Below, piece after piece: positions 1-7,876 of a DNA stretch of 42,096 nt. The stretch spans positions 1 to 42,096 of the forward strand of contig DLUF01000093.1 of the NCBI GenBank assembly GCA_002742765.1. The letters run 5' to 3'. Origin of the DNA: Sulfurospirillum sp. UBA12182. Its GTDB lineage: Bacteria > Campylobacterota > Campylobacteria > Campylobacterales > Sulfurospirillaceae. A program made the translations under genes and the position numbers. The notes under the pieces are model-generated. The model was given only the letters and a program-made list of their open reading frames with translations, made no database searches and was not told the DNA's origin. Positions within the stretch are counted from its first letter, which is position 1. Every line of letters starts with the position of its first letter.

Positions 1-1092
1 TATAATAGGTCTTTAAAATCTTTTTTAGAAATCGACTATTATCCAGAAAATTCTCTCAAAAAATATTTGGATCTCTATCTTTTTGAGATTTTTGATACTC
101 TTAATAAATCAGACTACTTGCAATATCTACATAATGGAAATTTTACACAAAATGATATAGAACGTTATACAAAACACAATCTACGAGCCATAATCAATGC
201 TTTAACTTTCGATGATAAACAATTTTTATTAGATGCTTTTGAATTTGTATATAGAGTTTATCGTAGTAGAAAAATTGATTTAGAACTAATGCTCAAAATT
301 TACTCTGCTTCAATAAATAGTGCTTATAGAATTTTTTCTATCGCTGATGCTAAAGCAATGGAAAAAATTTTTATATTTTTAGAAAAAATGCATTCTCAGC
401 TAATTTTAGATTCAGAAAAACCAAAAACTTCTCTTAATCCAGAAGATTTTTTCTATAATGAACAAAAAAAGCTTTATGAATTAGTCTTAGAATCAAAGGT
501 AGAAGAAGCAACACAATTTTCTTTTGATTTTCTTCAAAAGCATGGTTTAGATATATATACTTACCAAATCATGCGAACTGTTATGTCTCAGATTGGATAT
601 GATTGGGAAGAAAATAAGATTACTTATGCTAAAGAGCATTTAGTGTCATCTCTTTTTGAAAATATACTAGAAAAATTTTTACTACCTAAAAATCAAGAAG
701 AGAGTAAAAAATCCTCTATCTTGATACTTACACCACCTAGTGAACACCATGGCTCAGGAGCTAAAGCTCTTGCAAAAATTTTGAATGCAAATGGAATGTA
801 TACTACTTTACTTGAGTCTCAAAGAGATATTCAAAGTATCATTTCTCAAATAACTCTTGATAATCCAAAAATCTTAGCAATTTCTGTAACTTTGCCTAAT
901 AATCTTTATGAAGTAAATGAATTGATATTTGAAATCAAAAATCATCTTTCAAATATCAATTTAAAAATTGCCGTTGGAGGACAGGCTCTTGAGTACCTAA
1001 AAGAACCCTCTTTTTCAATAGGAGCAGATGCTTGTTTACACTCCCCTAATGAAGCCTTAGAGATTTTTAGCAAATGGCTAGGACGTTCCTAA
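1..1092 (+). CDS. B12-binding protein with CarH-type cap domain (5' partial)
   Basis: The frame is open back to base 1, so the start lies outside the window; a TTG at 67 is only an internal candidate. From that TTG, residues about 1-125 are helical and unrecognised. Residues about 130-210 form a helical cap domain of the B12-binding_2 type with W-x9-EH (codons 604-639), the signature that lines the adenosyl face in CarH photoreceptors. Residues about 215-340 are a Rossmann-like cobalamin-binding domain with the E-x-H-x-x-G motif at 742-759, which supplies the lower His ligand. No DNA-binding domain is visible in this part. It converges on hypA with only three bases between them. B12 binding is well supported; light sensing is an inference from the motif. 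Confidence 0.8.
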   Translation, partial: YNRSLKSFLEIDYYPENSLKKYLDLYLFEIFDTLNKSDYLQYLHNGNFTQNDIERYTKHNLRAIINALTFDDKQFLLDAFEFVYRVYRSRKIDLELMLKIYSASINSAYRIFSIADAKAMEKIFIFLEKMHSQLILDSEKPKTSLNPEDFFYNEQKKLYELVLESKVEEATQFSFDFLQKHGLDIYTYQIMRTVMSQIGYDWEENKITYAKEHLVSSLFENILEKFLLPKNQEESKKSSILILTPPSEHHGSGAKALAKILNANGMYTTLLESQRDIQSIISQITLDNPKILAISVTLPNNLYEVNELIFEIKNHLSNINLKIAVGGQALEYLKEPSFSIGADACLHSPNEALEIFSKWLGRS

Positions 1093-1095
1093 TGG

Positions 1096-1434
1096 CTACT
1101 CCATCTCAAGTCTCATTAAGTACATCTCTTCACCATCTATAACTTCAAGATTCCCTTGACAAGTAGGACAGATAAAAACATTTTCTTTAAGAGTGAATTG
1201 TTTATTGCAGTCTTGACATTTGACTATCAAATCTTGCATATTCATAACAAACAAAGCCCCATCACACATAGTCTTTTCTTTAAAAGTGTTAAATGCTGTT
1301 TCTAAAAGATGGGGCTCAATCCCACTTAATTTTCCTATCTTTACCTCTACTTTAGTGATTTTTGTAGCATTGTTTTTTCTAGCATTTGCTTCACATAAAT
1401 CTAACAATGAATTAACAATCGAAAACTCGTGCAT
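1096..1434 (-). CDS. hypA: HypA, hydrogenase nickel incorporation protein
   Basis: HypA is the nickel metallochaperone that works with HypB to load Ni into the hydrogenase large subunit. The protein begins M-H-E, the conserved N-terminal nickel site, and carries a zinc site built from two CxxC pairs (CQDC and CPTC) near residues 72-93. An upstream in-frame start would add two residues before M-H-E and displace the nickel-binding N-terminus, so the ATG at 1434 is chosen. That ATG shares one base with the hypE stop (TAATG), which implies translational coupling. It is the last gene of hypBCDEA and ends with an ordinary TAG. Confidence 0.95.
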   Translation of the reverse strand: MHEFSIVNSLLDLCEANARKNNATKITKVEVKIGKLSGIEPHLLETAFNTFKEKTMCDGALFVMNMQDLIVKCQDCNKQFTLKENVFICPTCQGNLEVIDGEEMYLMRLEME

Positions 1435-2438
1435 TAACAAATCCTTGGCAATAACTCACCTTTTGGTGGTTCTAAAAAGCGACTACTTCCCCAAGCAGAA
1501 TGAAGAATAACTCTGTTTTTATACTTATCAGTAACTTTTCCTATCAAAGAAGCTTTTTTTGTCTCTTCAAATTTATGTAAAATGTTCAAAACTTTCTCTT
1601 CTTCACCTTCTTGAACACAGATTACCATTGTTCCTTCATTAGCAAACTCATATGGTTCAAAACCAAGCATTTCGCAAACACCTTTTACTTCATTGGCAAC
1701 AGGAATTTTTTCTTCTTCTATCTCTAAACAAACATTTGAAGCTTCTGCCCATTCGTTTAAAACAGCACTCAAGCCACCTCTTGTTGCATCTCTGTATGCA
1801 GCTACTTTAACACCCGCTTTTATAAGAGCTTCAACAGGTTTCCATAAAGATGCACAATCTGTCTTTAGCTCAGTTTCAAGTTCGATATCTTCACGTCTAG
1901 CCAAGATACAAGCACCGTGATTTCCTACTTCATTAGAAACGATTAGGGATTGATTTGGTTTGAGATTATGCGCAGATATCCCCTCTACAACGATTTCACC
2001 GACCCCTGAAGTATTGATAAAAAGTCCATCAACACCACCTTTTGGAACAACTTTAGTATCTCCTGCAACGATTTTGACACCACTTTTACTCATCTCTTCT
2101 TTCATGCTTATAACGATACTTTCTAAATCATCAAAACTAAAGCCCTCTTCTATCATAAAAGAACAAGTAAGATATTTTGGTTGAGCACCCATCATAACAA
2201 GGTCGTTTACAGTTCCAGCAATAGCAAGTTTTCCTATGTTCCCACCGTTAAAAAACAAAGGGCTTACAGTAAAAGAATCTGTTGTAAAAGCTATTTTTGT
2301 TGTATTCATCTCAAGGGCAGCTGCATCTTCCATTTTTAGAAGTATTTCATTTTCAAAATGTTTAAAAAACAGCTCTTTTATGAGTGAGCTTGTCTCTTCC
2401 CCACCGCCACCATGGGATAAAAGTATCTTTTTACTCAT
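1434..2438 (-). CDS. hypE: HypE, carbamoyl dehydratase of hydrogenase maturation
   Basis: HypE belongs to the PurM-like ATP-binding family. It dehydrates the carbamoyl group that HypF places on its C-terminal cysteine, giving the thiocyanate that supplies the CN ligands of the Ni-Fe centre. The protein ends in the diagnostic P-R-I-C, and its length (334 residues) is normal. A glycine-rich start (HGGGGEETS) and the ATRGG segment fit the family. The gene overlaps hypD upstream and hypA downstream by one base each (TAATG), inside the hypBCDEA operon. Confidence 0.97.
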   Translation of the reverse strand: MSKKILLSHGGGGEETSSLIKELFFKHFENEILLKMEDAAALEMNTTKIAFTTDSFTVSPLFFNGGNIGKLAIAGTVNDLVMMGAQPKYLTCSFMIEEGFSFDDLESIVISMKEEMSKSGVKIVAGDTKVVPKGGVDGLFINTSGVGEIVVEGISAHNLKPNQSLIVSNEVGNHGACILARREDIELETELKTDCASLWKPVEALIKAGVKVAAYRDATRGGLSAVLNEWAEASNVCLEIEEEKIPVANEVKGVCEMLGFEPYEFANEGTMVICVQEGEEEKVLNILHKFEETKKASLIGKVTDKYKNRVILHSAWGSSRFLEPPKGELLPRIC

Positions 2439-3562
2439 TATGCACCTTTCTTTGACAATTTACCGTATTTGAAGTAAGCAGAACATGCTCCTTCACTTGA
2501 AACCATACATGAACCCATAGGATTACTTGGTGTACAAGCTTTTCCGAAAACTTTACAATCATATGGCTTTGCTAATCCTTTTAAGATGCTACCGCAAATA
2601 CATAATTTATGGTCATCTAACTCTTGTGTTGGAAGAAACTCTTTAAACACAACTTCTGCGTCCATATGAGCAAATTGGTCTTTTAGTTTTAAAGCACTCT
2701 TTGGAATATCACCGATACCTCTCCATCTAAAATGTTCTCTTTGTTCCATAAATCTTGCTATAAGTTCTTGTGCTTTGAGATTACCCTCACGACTTACAGC
2801 TCTTGTGTATTGATTATCTACAAATCTCTCAGTACCAGCGTTAAACTGTCTTATAATTCTAAGAATAGACTCCATAACATCTGTCGGTTCAAATCCTGCA
2901 ACAGATATAGGAGTACCATACTTTTGCACGATAGGCTCGTATATCTTATAACCTGTAATAACACTTACATGTGAAGGTCCTAAAAAAGCATCTATCTTTG
3001 CATCGCCTCCACTCATGATAGCATCAACAGGCTCTGGTACTGTCACATGGTTTATATGAAAAAATACATTTTTTATATCTTCTTTGAGAACTATCTCAAC
3101 CAAAGCAGCACTCATAGGAGTCGTTGTTTCAAAACCTATCGCAAAAAAGACAACATTTTTCTCAGGATTTTCTTTTGCTATCTTTATAACATCTAAGGGA
3201 GAGTACAAAGAACGGATATCTTTTCCTTCTGCTCGAAGTTTTTGTAAACTTGTTTGACTTCCAGGTACTCTTATCATATCTCCTAAAGTAGCTAAGATTG
3301 TATTTGGCATACTTGCCAATGCGATAGCATGGTCAATCCTCTCTTTTGGCATTATACATACAGGACAACCAGGTCCATGAACAAAGTTTATCTCTTCGGG
3401 TAAAATTTGTGGTAATCCAAACTTCATTATGGTATGAGTATGTCCCCCACAAACTTCCATGATGTTTATAGGACGACTTACCTCTTTTTTTATCACCGCT
3501 GCTAAAGCTTTTATATGTTCTGGATTACGAAATGAGGTTATTAGATCTATTTCAGGTTGCAT
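2438..3562 (-). CDS. hypD: HypD, Fe-S scaffold for Fe(CN)2CO assembly
   Basis: HypD, together with HypC, carries the iron to which the CN and CO ligands are attached. The family cysteines are visible: CGGH near residue 40, PGCPVC near 65-70, and a cysteine-rich C-terminus (CICG, then DCKVFGKAC, then GSC and GAC) that holds the 4Fe-4S cluster. The 374-residue length is typical. It overlaps the end of hypC by 11 bases and the start of hypE by one base, so the operon is tightly coupled. Confidence 0.97.
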   Translation of the reverse strand: MQPEIDLITSFRNPEHIKALAAVIKKEVSRPINIMEVCGGHTHTIMKFGLPQILPEEINFVHGPGCPVCIMPKERIDHAIALASMPNTILATLGDMIRVPGSQTSLQKLRAEGKDIRSLYSPLDVIKIAKENPEKNVVFFAIGFETTTPMSAALVEIVLKEDIKNVFFHINHVTVPEPVDAIMSGGDAKIDAFLGPSHVSVITGYKIYEPIVQKYGTPISVAGFEPTDVMESILRIIRQFNAGTERFVDNQYTRAVSREGNLKAQELIARFMEQREHFRWRGIGDIPKSALKLKDQFAHMDAEVVFKEFLPTQELDDHKLCICGSILKGLAKPYDCKVFGKACTPSNPMGSCMVSSEGACSAYFKYGKLSKKGA

Positions 3563-3824
3563 AATTTACATTTCCCTCATCTTCGTCAATCTCTCCTTCT
3601 CTCATCTGCTTTGCAATTTCATCGTATATTCGTAAACTCTCCTCAGCCTCTTCTTTGCTTATTTTGTTCATAGCAAATCCAACATGAATAAGTACATAAT
3701 CACCAACATAAACAGGTTCAGGGATAAGATCTAAAGTAACTTGTCTTTTCACACCTAAAGTATCTACTGTCGCATAATTATTTTCGTCAATCTCTACGAC
3801 TTTTGATGGTATTGAAAGGCACAT
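3552..3824 (-). CDS. hypC: HypC, hydrogenase maturation chaperone
   Basis: This small HypC/HupF-family protein (90 residues) starts M-C-L-S-I-P. The N-terminal Cys2 is the essential residue that binds the iron carried by HypD and later contacts the large subunit precursor. The acidic tail is variable in the family. It sits between hypB and hypD, 10 bases after hypB, and overlaps the hypD start by 11 bases. With HypD it should deliver Fe(CN)2CO to the HydB and HupL-like precursors; there is no second hypC in the window. Confidence 0.96.
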   Translation of the reverse strand: MCLSIPSKVVEIDENNYATVDTLGVKRQVTLDLIPEPVYVGDYVLIHVGFAMNKISKEEAEESLRIYDEIAKQMREGEIDEDEGNVNYAT

Positions 3825-3834
3825 ATATCCCTCC

Positions 3835-4587
3835 TTATCTTAGAGATTTTTTCATTTTGAGATAATTAACCCACTGATCAATTCCCTTGCCACTTTTACT
3901 GTCAATCTCAATTACATCAACTTTAGGGTTTAATTTTCTTGCTTCTTTTATAGCTTTTTGTATATCAAAGTCAAAATGAGGTAATAAGTCACATTTAGTT
4001 ATGAGCAACAAATCAGCCGCTCTAAACATCACTGGATATTTTGCAGGTTTATCATCACCTTCAGGGACTGAGAGTAAAACTACATTAAAATGTGTCCCAA
4101 CATCGTAACTTGCTGGACAAACTAGATTTCCAACATTTTCAACAAAAACAACATCTAATCCATCAATTGGCAAATGATGTAGCCCATCATGTACCATGTG
4201 AGCATCCAAATGACAAGCCTGTCCTGTTGCGATTTGATGTGCTGGTGCTCCTTTGGCGATAATTCTATCTGCATCTTGATTTGTCTCTAAATCACCCTCT
4301 ATCACCCCTAGTTTAATCCCTCCATGATCGATTGTTGCCTCTAGCAGTGTTGTTTTTCCACTTCCTGGAGAGCTCATAAGGTTTACTGCTAAAACACCAT
4401 GTGATTCAAAGTGTTCTCTATTATGTAAGGCTTGTGTATCGTTTACATCCAATATCTTTGTTATAACCTCTATCGTTTTTGGGTCATTTAGTTGAGGATT
4501 TGGATGATGGTGATGATGGTGTTCATCTCCGTGATGATGATGGTCATGGTTGTGTGGTGTTATACTGCATCCGCAATCTTTACACAT
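3835..4587 (-). CDS. hypB: HypB, GTPase for nickel insertion
   Basis: HypB is a SIMIBI-class GTPase that, with HypA, inserts nickel into the hydrogenase large subunit. The N-terminus has a C-x-x-C-G-C metal site (residues 2-7) followed by a histidine-rich stretch (residues about 12-28) that can store nickel. The P-loop is SSPGSGKTTL at about residues 72-81, and a TKCDLL guanine-specificity motif lies near residue 198. It is the first gene of hypBCDEA, with a good GAGGAG ribosome site just upstream. Its promoter region (4588-4687) is shared with a divergent transposase-like gene. Confidence 0.97.
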   Translation of the reverse strand: MCKDCGCSITPHNHDHHHHGDEHHHHHHPNPQLNDPKTIEVITKILDVNDTQALHNREHFESHGVLAVNLMSSPGSGKTTLLEATIDHGGIKLGVIEGDLETNQDADRIIAKGAPAHQIATGQACHLDAHMVHDGLHHLPIDGLDVVFVENVGNLVCPASYDVGTHFNVVLLSVPEGDDKPAKYPVMFRAADLLLITKCDLLPHFDFDIQKAIKEARKLNPKVDVIEIDSKSGKGIDQWVNYLKMKKSLR

Positions 4588-4610
4588 AATTCTCTCCTCA
4601 AAATTTAAAT

Positions 4611-4641
4611 TGTTTTAATTATAGTTATTTTGTTTAAAACA
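4611..4641 (-). promoter_or_regulatory. hyp operon promoter with flanking inverted repeat
   Basis: On the minus strand a TATAAT -10 box lies at 4618-4623, followed by a leader with a GAGGAG site before hypB. Inverted repeat arms TGTTTTAA (4611-4618) and TTAAAACA (4634-4641), 15 bases apart, flank the -10 box, one overlapping its edge and one in the -35 area. This geometry suits a repressor or other operator. The protein that binds is not known from sequence. Confidence 0.5.
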
Positions 4642-4687
4642 GATATAAAAAAAGCTTTTTCTTAGGTATTTTTAGGAAAAATAAATC

Positions 4688-5374
4688 ATGAAAAACAAAA
4701 ACTTTAAAACATGCATAAAATGTCACTCTTCTGCCCTTTATAAGGTTTCTAGTACACAAGTAAAATGTAAAAAATGTGGTAAAAAATTTAGCCTAAAAAA
4801 ACTAGAATTGGATTATACGATTGTTGAGTATTTTTGCAATGATTATAATGCAAATGTAACGAGTGAGCTTTTACATGTAAACTACAAAACAGTTTATGAA
4901 AGATACACTGATTTAAGAAAACTTGCTTTTGAACATCTTGAACAAAAATATTCTTCAAATGCCCATAAATTTGTCGAGTACGATGAATACTACTATCTTC
5001 CAAAAACAAAACGAGGAAAAGTTAAGTATCTTTTTGATTCCATTGGAATTTTAGGAATGGTTTCTGATGACTTTGTATATACGCTCATTTTACCCGATCA
5101 ATTTGCTCACCTTAAAGAAAATTGTGACATAAACTTAGCACATCTCAAAGAGTACTCAAGATTTTTAAATCGTTATAAAATTGTTCATTTTCAAAAATTT
5201 GATAATCTTCTTATTCGGTTTTGGGTTTTTTTAGAAAATTTTACAGACAAATATAAAGGTATAGACAAAAAAAATTTCATCTATTATCTCAAAGAGTGTG
5301 AATTTAGATTTAACTATGAAAAACAAAAAAGAGAAGAGATACTTTGGGATTTATGGAAAAGAAGTTTATCGTGA
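4688..5374 (+). CDS. Degenerate IS1595/ISXO2-type transposase-like protein, probably domesticated
   Basis: The protein has 228 residues. An N-terminal zinc ribbon (C9, C12, C27, C30) is followed by a likely helix-turn-helix (about 40-85). Then come pieces matching the ISXO2 transposase core: EYDE around D99 followed by K-x-K-R-G-K, a segment DNLLIRFW (172-179) like the family's TN-x-x-E-x-F-W, and a C-terminal FRFN (207-210). The acidic residue expected three before W179 is Ile, and the Lys after it is Glu, so catalysis looks lost. The length is short of the usual 300 or so residues, and no terminal inverted repeats were seen. It is divergent from hypB and overlaps the end of the PAS-GGDEF gene by 9 bases. 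A role as DNA-binding regulator is a guess. Confidence 0.6.
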   Translation: MKNKNFKTCIKCHSSALYKVSSTQVKCKKCGKKFSLKKLELDYTIVEYFCNDYNANVTSELLHVNYKTVYERYTDLRKLAFEHLEQKYSSNAHKFVEYDEYYYLPKTKRGKVKYLFDSIGILGMVSDDFVYTLILPDQFAHLKENCDINLAHLKEYSRFLNRYKIVHFQKFDNLLIRFWVFLENFTDKYKGIDKKNFIYYLKECEFRFNYEKQKREEILWDLWKRSLS

Positions 5375-7345
5375 GATAACTACCCTATTCTTTCCACTTC
5401 TTTTTGCTTCATATAGTGCCTTATCTGCTTCTTCTACTAATTTTTGTTCACTTTGAGTCTTTTTTTTCAGTGTTGAAACTCCAAAAGAGCAAGTTTGATA
5501 TCCAACTGCTAAAAAATCATGTTTTTGCACTATATTTTTAAGTTTTTCTGCCAGAGCAGCAGCTTGAAGCATATCTGTTTTAGGTAAAATAATTAAAAAC
5601 TCTTCACCACCCCACCTTCCAAAAGTATCTGTTTGTCTACAATTTGATTTAATGAGAGAAGAAATCTCTTTAAGTACACTATCACCTGTTTGATGTCCAA
5701 AATTGTCATTAACACTTTTAAAATCATCAACATCTAAGATAATTAAAGACAATTCTTGTTGATATCTTTTTGATTGATTTAACTCATAAGTTAAAACACT
5801 ATCAAGTTTTAATCTATTATGTACTCCTGTCAACTTATCAGTTATAGAGAGTTCTTCAACTTTTTTTCTATGTGTGATATCATGACTTATAGCTGTATAG
5901 CCTATTTTTTGATTTTCTTCATCATAAATTGTGGATATAGTTTCATAAACCCAGAATGAAGAACCATCTTTAGCTAAATTCTTCACTTCTCCAGTCTATG
6001 ATTGACCAGATTCAATTTTCTTCCACATTGCAGAAAAAAAAGTTTTTGGCATGTCTGAATGTCTTATAATATTGTGATTTTGTCCGATAAGTTCTACTTT
6101 CTTATATTTTGAAATTTTGCAAAAAGCTTCTGAAACATCTGTGATAACTCCCGTTAGATTAGTTGTTGAAGTGATGATGTTTTCATTTATTAAATTGATA
6201 TAGTTTTGCATCTGTTTTTGTGTTTTTTTCGAAGTAGTTATATCTTTTGTTGCTGCTAAAATTCTTTGTTTGTCAGGCATTAAACTAAGAGACATACTGA
6301 TATTAACTATTTTATTATTTTTGACAATACAAGTTTTTTCAAAATTTTCTACGAAACCTTTTTCTAAAAGTTCTTGAACTATGTTTTTTGCTCTTTGAAC
6401 ATCTTCAGGGATACTCATGCTAATGCAACTTTTCTTTTTTAGCTCTTCCGCAGTAAAACCTGTCATATCCAGATAAGCACTATTAAAGTGTAAAAAATTT
6501 GTTTCTAAATCTAAGATTGCTATACCATCTTTTGTTGTTTCAAAAATAGTTTCAAAATCATTTTCTAAAATTTTTTGTTTATTTATATCACGATGTGTTC
6601 CTATCAATCTAATCGGTTTACCTATCTCATCTTTCTTGATAGCAACACCCCTATCTAAAATCCATTTATAAGTTCCATCTTTGCATTTTAATCGATGTAT
6701 ATTTTCGTAAAATTCCGTTTTACCTTCAAAATAGTTTTTTATATCTTCAAAAACCATTTGTATATCATCAGGATGAATAAGCTTTTTCCATTCATCAACA
6801 TTATTTTTGATTTCATACTCTTCATAACCAAGCATGTTTTTCCATTGTTTTGAAAAATATACCTCAGACGTTAAAACATTCCAATCCCAAAGCCCATCAC
6901 CATTTCCTTCAATTGCAAAACTCCATCTTAAGTTTACATCTTCTAATTCTTGTTGAAGTGCTTTTTGTGCAGTGATATCTAATAGATATCCGATTAAATG
7001 AGTTACTTTTGAGTCAGTTTTTAGCTTTAATGTAGAATCATGAACCCAAAGATATGAGCCATCTTTTTTTCTAATACGGTAGGGTTTATGTTCAAAAAAT
7101 TCTTCTTTTTTTTCTAATGCAATTGCAACGTCCGAAAAAATTCTTTCAAAATCTTCAGGATGAATAAGCGAATCATAACTTATCTTACCACTCAAAAAAT
7201 CACTTTCACTATATCCTAAGATTCTTTGTATATTTTTAGAAACACTTTGCACTGGCCAATTGTTTTGATTTTTCCAAATAAAAACTACAACAGGACCTTT
7301 GGTAAAAAGTTCTGAATGAATAAGACGTGTATAGTGTTCTAACAT
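5366..7345 (-). pseudogene. PAS-PAS-PAS-PAS-GGDEF diguanylate cyclase, interrupted by an in-frame TAG
   Basis: The intact protein would make cyclic di-GMP in response to signals sensed by about four tandem PAS domains (residues about 20-140, 141-265, 265-380, 380-495). The GGDEF domain follows, with GGEEF in GRWGGEEFLI and DVDDFK for metal binding. The reading frame is interrupted only by TAG at 5996-5998. It reads GQS-stop-TGEVKNL, where relatives have W (TGG) at the start of the W-x-GE motif of the fourth PAS domain. The cyclase part continues in the same frame, with a possible GTG restart at 5986. The upstream part alone (5996-7345) lacks a cyclase. An ATG at 7345 is preferred over a TTG at 7360 that lies in the nikR terminator. 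TAG serves as a normal stop elsewhere (hypA). Confidence 0.85.
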
Positions 7346-7348
7346 AAT

Positions 7349-7380
7349 AAAAAAGTTCAAAGGCCTTTTGATGGCCTTTG
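7349..7380 (-). terminator. Rho-independent terminator after nikR
   Basis: On the minus strand, AAAGGCC and GGCCTTT pair across a 7-base loop (7359-7379), followed after four bases by a run of six T (7349-7354). It lies just after the nikR stop and immediately before the ATG of the PAS-GGDEF gene. Confidence 0.75.
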
Positions 7381-7382
7381 TA

Positions 7383-7802
7383 TTATGATGCAGGAACGGC
7401 AGCTTCTACAAGCTTAGAAAACTTTACGCCTTTTAAACCACCAATTTTTTGTGCAAAATCTTTGATTTGTCCTACTTTACCTTGAACCATAACCGTTTCA
7501 AGGCAATTTTCATGATCAACATGAACATGAGTATTACACATGATATTGATTTTAGCGTCATGCTGAATAGTAAGAATTTTTTCTACTAAATCATTTTGAT
7601 GATGAGTATAAATCATAGTTAAAACGCCTATAACTTCTGTATCTTCATTATCCCAATTATCTTTTACGATTTTTTCTCTGATTAAATCACGGGTAAATTC
7701 ACTTCTAGAAGCATAACCTTGTTCATTTACCTTTTTATCTAATTCATTTAGAAGTTTTTCAGGCAATGAAACACTAAATCTGATAACATTATTATCTTTC
7801 AT
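7383..7802 (-). CDS. nikR: NikR, nickel-responsive ribbon-helix-helix regulator
   Basis: NikR represses or activates nickel-dependent genes when nickel is bound. Residues 5-45 form the ribbon-helix-helix DNA-binding domain ([12 protein letters not shown]). Residues 56-135 form the ACT-like nickel domain. The nickel ligands expected from E. coli NikR (His76, His87, His89, Cys95) are present at H81, H92, H94 and C100. An AAGGAT ribosome site precedes the ATG. The gene lies 74 bases after hypF in the same direction, so it may be read with the hydrogenase operon or from its own promoter. Its place inside a hydrogenase cluster fits control of nickel enzyme synthesis. Confidence 0.95.
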   Translation of the reverse strand: MKDNNVIRFSVSLPEKLLNELDKKVNEQGYASRSEFTRDLIREKIVKDNWDNEDTEVIGVLTMIYTHHQNDLVEKILTIQHDAKINIMCNTHVHVDHENCLETVMVQGKVGQIKDFAQKIGGLKGVKFSKLVEAAVPAS

Positions 7803-7876
7803 GGTAAATCCTTTTTCACTTATTCCACCTTAGTAGTTTATTATTAAAACACTTAAGAAATCATAATATTTCACTT

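Noticed and set aside
4588-5400. Intact insertion sequence around the transposase-like gene
   Set aside because: No terminal inverted repeats or target duplication were seen, and key core residues are missing.
5366-7345. TAG read as tryptophan or suppressed in the diguanylate cyclase
   Set aside because: TAG ends hypA normally in the same window, and there is no recoding signal near 5996.
7803-7876. Possible NikR operator between hypF and nikR (TATTATT and ATAATAT)
   Set aside because: The arms are 16-17 bases apart and imperfect, not matching the Helicobacter-type spacing of about 11; such AT-rich matches are expected by chance here.
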